From Nocardia salmonicida NBRC 13393 (GTDB lineage Bacteria > Actinomycetota > Actinomycetes > Mycobacteriales > Mycobacteriaceae), in the NCBI RefSeq assembly GCF_001613085.1, contig NZ_BDBR01000017.1, positions 62,001-126,000 on the forward strand: a stretch of 64,000 bases of DNA, read 5' to 3'. Position numbers and translations under genes: made by a program. Positions 58,965 through 64,000 of the stretch are shown piece by piece (position 1 is the stretch's first letter; each line of letters opens with the position of its first letter). Below the pieces are notes generated by a model. It searched no databases and was not told the DNA's origin. It worked only from the letters and a program-made list of their open reading frames with translations.

Positions 58965-60695
58965 ATGTCGAACACCGCCCTGCCCGAAACGCCTACCGCG
59001 CCGTCCGTCCTGCCAGGTGCCGACGACGCCGTCGCCCACACCTTGCTCAACTGCCTGCTGCGCGAGGTGTCCGGCCCCGAAAGCCAGTCCGCCGTGTCCG
59101 GTGACCATCTGCTCTTGCGGCTACCACGTCGAGATGTGCTGTTGCGCATCCGGATACGGCGGACCTCACGCATCGGCGCGCACCGCTTCCTCGGCCCGGT
59201 CGAGCATCGACACAGCGGGCAATGGACGCCTGTCGACTGGCAGACCCTCGCCCGCTATGCCCACGACGAGCTCACACTGCACAACGGTGTGGCCAACGAC
59301 GAGTTCCTCACCCAGATCGCCTCCAGCCATGCGACGCTGACCACCACCCTCGGGTCGGTGCCCGATGTCGGCGACCTCGACTACCTCGCCTCTGAGCGGT
59401 CCCTGATATTCGGCCACCGCTTCCATCCCACGCCGAAAGCCCGCACTGGATCGCCCGAGCAATGGGCCAGGTACTCCCCCGAGACGGGCGCCGGCTTCGG
59501 GCTGCGCATGCTCGCCGTGCGGACCCACCTCGTCGCCGAGGAAAGCAATGACCAGGCGGCGTCGACCGCACTCGATGATCTCGGTCCGATCGTTCCCGTC
59601 GGGTATCGGCTGCTGCCCGCCCACCCCTGGCAGTACGAGATGATGTGTACCCGGCCCGCCGTGCAGGCCGCCCTCGATCGCGGCGACATCGTCGATTTGG
59701 GGGTCGGGACACGACAATTCGCCGCTACCGCGTCCGTGCGGACCGTCTACGACGGCACGATGTTCCTCAAGTTCAGTCTCAATGTCCGGATCACCAACTG
59801 TCTGCGGAAGAACGCGTGGTACGAGCTGACCGGCGCGGTCACCCTCGACCGGATCCTGGCACCGATCTTCGAGCAGCTGCACACCCGCTTTCCCGGCAGC
59901 GCGATGCTGCGTGAACCCGCATACCGCAGCCTGGCCCTGCCCGGAACGGACGGCGGCCCGGATCGCGAACTGCTCGAAGGATTCGGCGTGATCGTGCGCG
60001 AGGGACTGCCGGGCCGGTTACGCCCCGGTGTCACCGCGTTGCTCGCCGCCGCCGTCGCCGACGAATATCCGACGGGCCCGGCACACATCTCCCGGCTGCT
60101 GCCCGATCAGCATCCGGACCAGGCGCTGCGCTGGTGGGACGCCTATCTGGACCTGCTGGTTGCCCCGATTCTCGCCGCGTACTTCGAGTTCGGCGTGGTG
60201 CTCGAACCGCACCTGCAGAACGTGCTGATCGGGGTAGACGGCGCCGGACTACCTGTGCAGGTACTGTTCCGGGATCTCGAGGGCACCAAGCTCGTCGCCG
60301 ACCAGCACGAGGCGGTGCTGGCCGCCCTGTTGCCCGAGGTCGGTCAGCGGATGACCTACGACGCGCACCGCGGCTGGGACCGTGTTGTCTACTGCCTGTT
60401 CGTCAACAACATCGCCGACATGCTGGCCGCGCTCGCCGATCTGCATCCCGCACTCGAGACCGTGCTCTGGGAACGGGTGCGCGACAAGGTGTCCGGCTAC
60501 TCCGCGCAGGCCGGTCACCCGCCTCGCCTCGCCGCGCTGCTGGCCGGAGTTCCGCTGCCCGCCAAGGCGAATCTGCTCACCCGATGGGAGCGCAAATCCG
60601 ATCGCGACGCCGGATACGTCCGACTCCCCTCCCCGCTGACGAGCCCACCGCTGTCCGAGTACGGAACCAGCGCCCTGGCGGAGCTGACCCGGTGA
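58965..60695 (+). CDS. IucA/IucC-family NIS siderophore synthetase (second)
   Basis: A 576-residue synthetase with FGHRFHPTPKARTGSPEQW, LLPAHPWQYEMM, MFLKFSLNVRITNCLRKNAW and VLEPHLQNVLIGVDG. The ATG at 58965 has GGAG 7 bases upstream, better than ATG 58953. HPTPKAR and HPWQ are the substrate and ATP-binding motifs. Together with the first synthetase it can make a two-amide citrate siderophore. Confidence 0.93.
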   Translation: MSNTALPETPTAPSVLPGADDAVAHTLLNCLLREVSGPESQSAVSGDHLLLRLPRRDVLLRIRIRRTSRIGAHRFLGPVEHRHSGQWTPVDWQTLARYAHDELTLHNGVANDEFLTQIASSHATLTTTLGSVPDVGDLDYLASERSLIFGHRFHPTPKARTGSPEQWARYSPETGAGFGLRMLAVRTHLVAEESNDQAASTALDDLGPIVPVGYRLLPAHPWQYEMMCTRPAVQAALDRGDIVDLGVGTRQFAATASVRTVYDGTMFLKFSLNVRITNCLRKNAWYELTGAVTLDRILAPIFEQLHTRFPGSAMLREPAYRSLALPGTDGGPDRELLEGFGVIVREGLPGRLRPGVTALLAAAVADEYPTGPAHISRLLPDQHPDQALRWWDAYLDLLVAPILAAYFEFGVVLEPHLQNVLIGVDGAGLPVQVLFRDLEGTKLVADQHEAVLAALLPEVGQRMTYDAHRGWDRVVYCLFVNNIADMLAALADLHPALETVLWERVRDKVSGYSAQAGHPPRLAALLAGVPLPAKANLLTRWERKSDRDAGYVRLPSPLTSPPLSEYGTSALAELTR

Positions 60696-61906
60696 TCGCG
60701 CTCTCCGACACAGCGGCGGGTTGGGCGAGGACACTGCCGGAGGCCGATCTCCCGGCCTATCTCTACGATCTGGCCGCCCTGCGCGACCACGCCGCCACGG
60801 TGCGCGCCGCGTTGCCCGAGCAGGTGGAGCTGTACTACGCCGCCAAGGCGAACCCGGAACCACGCCTGCTCTCGGCACTCGCCGGCTCGGTCGACGGCTT
60901 CGAAGTGTCGTCGGGAGGTGAACTCGCGCATGTGGCCGGCGCGGTGCCCGGCCACCCGCTGGCCTTCGGTGGGCCGGGAAAGACCGCCGCCGAGCTACGG
61001 GCAGCCCTCGATCACGGGGTGCATCGCATTCACGTCGAGAGCGTCGGCGAGCTTCGGGCGTTGGGAGCGCTGACCGCCAAGGCCACCCAGCCGGTCGATG
61101 TGTTGCTTCGGGTGAATCTGCCGCTCGACTCGCGCACGCTGGCCGACAGCGCCCTGGCGATGGGCGGGCGCCCCACTCCGTTCGGCCTCGATCCACACGA
61201 CGCCACCGAGCTGCTGGCCGAACTGGCCGGTGGCCGATATCCGGGACTGCGCTGGCGTGGCGTGCACGCCCACCTCACCAGCGGCCTGGAGGCATCGGAG
61301 CTCGCCGCCATCGCGGCCGCGGTGGTCCGGTGGGCGACCGAGACAGCCGATCGCCATGATGTCGCCCTCACCGAAGTGAACATCGGCGGCGGTATGAACG
61401 TCGACTACACCGCACCGGAGCGCCGGTTCGATTGGGCCGCTTACGGCGCCGCACTCGACGACCTCGTGCGGCCGACGCCGCAGCTGCGGCTACGGATCGA
61501 GCCAGGCCGGTCATTGACCGCCTACTGCGGCTGGTACGCCACCGACGTACTCGACGTGAAGTCCAGCCACGGCGGCGAATTCGCCATCGTGCGCGGCGGC
61601 ACGCACCACCTCCGCACGCCCGCGACGAAAGGCCACAGCCAGCCCTGCGCGGTGATTCCGGTCGACGGGTGGGACCAGCCATGGGCGAGACCGCGGGCCG
61701 CGACCACGTCCGTCACCGTTGCCGGTCAGCTCTGCACACCCAAAGATCAATTGGCACAAAATGTCTCGTCCGACGTACTACGGGCAGGCGATCGGATCGT
61801 GTTCGGACTCGCAGGCGCCTACGCCTGGAACATCTCCCATCACGACTTCCTGATGCACCCGCCACCGACATTCCACTTCGCCGACGACACCGGAGTGAGC
61901 CGATGA
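60692..61906 (+). CDS. PLP-dependent decarboxylase (SbnH-like, alanine-racemase fold)
   Basis: A 404-residue fold-type III decarboxylase. The PLP Lys52 is in YYAAKANPEP, EVSSGGEL and HVESVGELRALG follow, and VNIGGGMNVDY precedes the C-terminal beta domain. In staphyloferrin B assembly SbnH decarboxylates a citryl-diaminopropionate intermediate; here it may do so or make a diamine. The GTG start overlaps the second synthetase stop. Confidence 0.9.
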   Translation: MIALSDTAAGWARTLPEADLPAYLYDLAALRDHAATVRAALPEQVELYYAAKANPEPRLLSALAGSVDGFEVSSGGELAHVAGAVPGHPLAFGGPGKTAAELRAALDHGVHRIHVESVGELRALGALTAKATQPVDVLLRVNLPLDSRTLADSALAMGGRPTPFGLDPHDATELLAELAGGRYPGLRWRGVHAHLTSGLEASELAAIAAAVVRWATETADRHDVALTEVNIGGGMNVDYTAPERRFDWAAYGAALDDLVRPTPQLRLRIEPGRSLTAYCGWYATDVLDVKSSHGGEFAIVRGGTHHLRTPATKGHSQPCAVIPVDGWDQPWARPRAATTSVTVAGQLCTPKDQLAQNVSSDVLRAGDRIVFGLAGAYAWNISHHDFLMHPPPTFHFADDTGVSR

Positions 61907-62667
61907 CACCGGTCAATCACGTGCGACGCAAGCTCGCCGACGGGGAGCAGGTGCACGGACTGTTCTGTTCGATTCCCGCGCCCGCGCTGGTCGAGATGGT
62001 CGGCTGGGCCGGCTACGACTTCGTCATCATCGATGCCGAACACACGCTGCTCGACCCGCAAAATCTCGAGAACCTTATCCGCGCAGCGCAGGTCGCGGGC
62101 CTTACTCCCCTCCTGCGCGTGGCCCCGCACGACACCGCGACCATGCTGCGCGGACTCGACGCCGGGGTACTCGGCATCGTCGTGCCACACGTGCGCAGTC
62201 GCGCGGATGTCGACGCGGCAATTCGGGCCGCCTACTACGCGCCCGTGGGTATGCGCTCACTCGGTAGCGGGCGTGCGGCAGCCTACGGCCTCGACGACCC
62301 CGTCGAGCAGTGCCGGCGCAGCAATACCGAAGTCATGCTCATCGCCCTGATCGAAGATGCCGACGCCGTGGACTCGATAGACGACATCCTGCGCGGCGGC
62401 GGCGTCGACATGGTCCTGCCCGGCATCGCCGATCTTTCCCAATCTTTGGGTGTGCCTTGGCAACTGCGGCATGAGGCGGTGCAGTCGGCGGTAAAGCGGC
62501 TGCACGAGAGCTGCATGACCCACAATGTCGCCTTCTGCGCGCTCGTCCGCACGCCGGAGCGCCACGAGCACTGGCGAGCGGCAGGCGTGCGCGCCTTCAC
62601 CTGCGGTGACGTCGCTACTCTCGCCGCTGCCGCCCTGCGCGCGAACCTGACCGATCTGTCGCCCTGA
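61903..62667 (+). CDS. HpcH/HpaI aldolase-family, SbnG-like citrate synthase
   Basis: A 254-residue TIM-barrel protein with WAGYDFVIIDAEHTLLD, GVLGIVVPHVRSRADV, and MLIALIEDADAVDSIDDIL. SbnG of this family condenses oxaloacetate and acetyl-CoA to citrate for siderophores, keeping synthesis independent of the TCA cycle. Its overlap with the decarboxylase and the neighbouring NIS genes support that role. Confidence 0.9.
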   Translation: MTPVNHVRRKLADGEQVHGLFCSIPAPALVEMVGWAGYDFVIIDAEHTLLDPQNLENLIRAAQVAGLTPLLRVAPHDTATMLRGLDAGVLGIVVPHVRSRADVDAAIRAAYYAPVGMRSLGSGRAAAYGLDDPVEQCRRSNTEVMLIALIEDADAVDSIDDILRGGGVDMVLPGIADLSQSLGVPWQLRHEAVQSAVKRLHESCMTHNVAFCALVRTPERHEHWRAAGVRAFTCGDVATLAAAALRANLTDLSP

Positions 62668-62705
62668 CCGCCCCGGGTCGTCAGCCTGTACCGGAGGGAG
62701 TAGCG

Positions 62706-63941
62706 CTACCGCAACGCGCTACCTTGCTGCCATTGATCCCACGACACGCTCCAGTCGCCGTTCTGCCACACTTCGAGCGGGGCGCCACCGGTGTTGCGAA
62801 CTTCGACTACATCTCCCGGTTGGGAGAAGTTGAAGAACCATTCGGCGTTCGCGGGGCTCAGGTTGAGACAGCCATGCGACACGTTGGTGTTGCCCTGCGC
62901 CCAGATGCTGGATTCGAGCGCGTGCAGATAAATGCCATCGGTACTGATCCGGGTGGCCCAGTTGATCGTTTCCTTGTAGCCCAGCCTGGAGTTGACCGGC
63001 AGTCCATACGTCGAGGAGTCCATGATGACCGGGTTGGCCTTGTCCATCACCGTGTAGGTGCCGGGCTGGGTCCAAAATGTGATGGTCGTGCCCGCGACGA
63101 CTTCGCTGCCGCCCATACCCATCGAGGTCGGCATGGTCCGGATGAGGTTGCCATTCTCGTACACCGATATCTCCTTGGTGTTGTCATCGGCGATCGACAC
63201 GCGTGCAGCTCCGACGGTGAAAGTTTCACGGGCATCTTCCTGACCGTAGAGACCTGGCCCGAGCTGGGCGCCGTAAATGTCTGCGGCGACACTGACTTTG
63301 GTGCCTGGCGCCCAATACTGCCGAGGTCGCCAGTGCGCGTTTCGATCGTCGACCCAGTACCACGATCCGTCGGCCGGCGGATCGGCGGTCACCGACAGCC
63401 GTGCCTCAGCAGCGGCTCGATCGGGAATGTCCTCGTCGAAGTGCGCAACGACCACGGTCCCGACACCGTAGCGGCCATCCGAGGCGAAGGACTGCCCACC
63501 CGCGGTGGTCAGATACACCTTGGTCTGATTACGGGGCGTAATGGTCGAGAAGGTCGCTGTCTGCGGCCCGATCCGACCGGTCAAGGTCACTGCCTCGGCT
63601 GTGACCGTATAGGTGCGCCCATAACCGAGCGGTTGCAGCGGCTTCCACATGGATTTATCCGGCGTGAGGACGCCTTCGATCTGAGTGCCCTGTTCGTTTG
63701 TCATGGTGACCGCGGCGAGGATCCCGTCAGAGGCGCTGACCGTGGACCCGTTTCCCGGATCGGCATCGCGAGTTCCGGGTGCCGGCACAATCGAGATCTG
63801 CGCGGACTCAGCGGAATCTCGGGTGTCCGAGGGAGTTGGCGGTGTGACCGAGGGAGCTGACGATGTACAGGCAGCGACCAGGAGAGTCGCTACCGTTGCG
63901 AGGGCGACGATAGCTACCGTCGCCCGGTGGCTTCGTGCCAT
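62706..63941 (-). CDS. L,D-transpeptidase lipoprotein (YkuD, LdtMt2-like)
   Basis: A 411-residue envelope enzyme that makes 3-3 peptidoglycan cross-links. Its signal ends at the lipobox VAAC with Cys25. Ig-like domains lead to the YkuD domain with His340 (IYLHALESS), His356 and catalytic Cys358 (VSHGCLNLS). A Trp/Gln-rich tail (WDQWQQGS) ends the protein, as in mycobacterial Ldt. ACGGAGGAAAA precedes the ATG. It is convergent with the siderophore operon. Confidence 0.93.
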   Translation of the reverse strand: MARSHRATVAIVALATVATLLVAACTSSAPSVTPPTPSDTRDSAESAQISIVPAPGTRDADPGNGSTVSASDGILAAVTMTNEQGTQIEGVLTPDKSMWKPLQPLGYGRTYTVTAEAVTLTGRIGPQTATFSTITPRNQTKVYLTTAGGQSFASDGRYGVGTVVVAHFDEDIPDRAAAEARLSVTADPPADGSWYWVDDRNAHWRPRQYWAPGTKVSVAADIYGAQLGPGLYGQEDARETFTVGAARVSIADDNTKEISVYENGNLIRTMPTSMGMGGSEVVAGTTITFWTQPGTYTVMDKANPVIMDSSTYGLPVNSRLGYKETINWATRISTDGIYLHALESSIWAQGNTNVSHGCLNLSPANAEWFFNFSQPGDVVEVRNTGGAPLEVWQNGDWSVSWDQWQQGSALR

Positions 63942-63973
63942 TTTTCCTCCGTTGTCGCACCCAGGCCGCTTAC

Positions 63974-63992
63974 CTACTATTTGAATCCGTAG
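63974..63992 (-). promoter_or_regulatory. CTAC-N11-GTAG dyad upstream of the L,D-transpeptidase gene
   Basis: CTAC and GTAG are 11 bases apart, 33 bases before the L,D-transpeptidase ATG. Spacing is the same as at 19296, 22461, 47286 and 49063. It fits BlaI-type control of a beta-lactam-relevant cell-wall enzyme. Confidence 0.68.
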
Positions 63993-64000
63993 TTTACCGG

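Overview
High-GC actinobacterial DNA (GTG and TTG starts, leaderless-looking promoters, LGFP-repeat amidase, IdeR-type iron box, CysK2 and LpqS homologues) that looks like a Nocardia- or Rhodococcus-type mycolic-acid actinomycete. The left three quarters is a dense heavy-metal and thiol-redox island, possibly plasmid-borne or an integrated island, with paralogous modules, gene remnants and several pseudogenes. The right quarter is an iron-regulated siderophore locus.

Layout. 1-7.0 kb: DUF2933-like protein, Lgt and a Met-rich secreted protein on the minus strand, then a plus-strand copper operon: leader ORF, cupredoxin-tipped P1B-ATPase, OmpR-type regulator, histidine kinase, Cu(I)-type CsoR. 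7.0-13.1 kb: minus-strand operon behind a CueR-like promoter: CopA, Met/Gly-repeat protein, Thr/Pro-rich protein, ApbE, membrane flavohaem/2Fe-2S reductase; a MerR gene is divergent. 13.8-16.1 kb: CcdA-like, CxxC thioredoxin-fold protein, glutaredoxin, and a 22-residue Cys/Met peptide. 16.4-20.3 kb: two more MerR genes and metal module A (DUF6153-like, SafE-cupredoxin, CopZ, DUF2752), then an M23 peptidase remnant. 20.3-25.3 kb: CcdA, two TlpA-like proteins, VKOR, DsbA, another DUF6153-like protein, a methyltransferase. 25.7-30.4 kb: MMPL exporter, persulfide-sensor-like CsoR family gene (CstR type), DUF2892, DUF302, DUF3703, fatty acid hydroxylase. 30.6-33.5 kb: LGFP amidase and AraC regulator. 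33.5-38.1 kb: Cd-type operon (CmtR-like ArsR, SPC-motif P1B-ATPase, LspA, broken MFS, CadD), with a divergent MMPL gene. 40.5-45.3 kb: second 22-residue Cys/Met peptide, interrupted His-rich exported protein, LpqS-CysK2-MFS (same order as the copper-controlled Rv0847-Rv0849 genes of M. tuberculosis), YcnI. 45.4-50.0 kb: metal module B (same order as A), M56 BlaR1-like sensor protease, and an M23 peptidase broken by a Trp-to-TGA change. 50.7-62.7 kb: IdeR-box controlled Fe-siderophore ABC transporter and citrate-type NIS siderophore genes. 62.7-63.9 kb: L,D-transpeptidase lipoprotein.

Two cross-cutting patterns stand out. First, two separate loci encode homologous 22-residue peptides with four conserved Cys and several Met, each behind an almost perfect Shine-Dalgarno and placed among copper and thiol genes: a candidate family of miniature copper or thiol peptides. 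Second, a dyad CTAC-N11-GTAG (BlaI/MecI/CopY-like) recurs upstream of both DUF6153 modules, a TlpA gene, the M56 protease (a doubled site) and the L,D-transpeptidase, with weaker copies elsewhere. This suggests a dispersed regulon linking metal/thiol handling with the cell envelope, whose repressor gene is not in the window.
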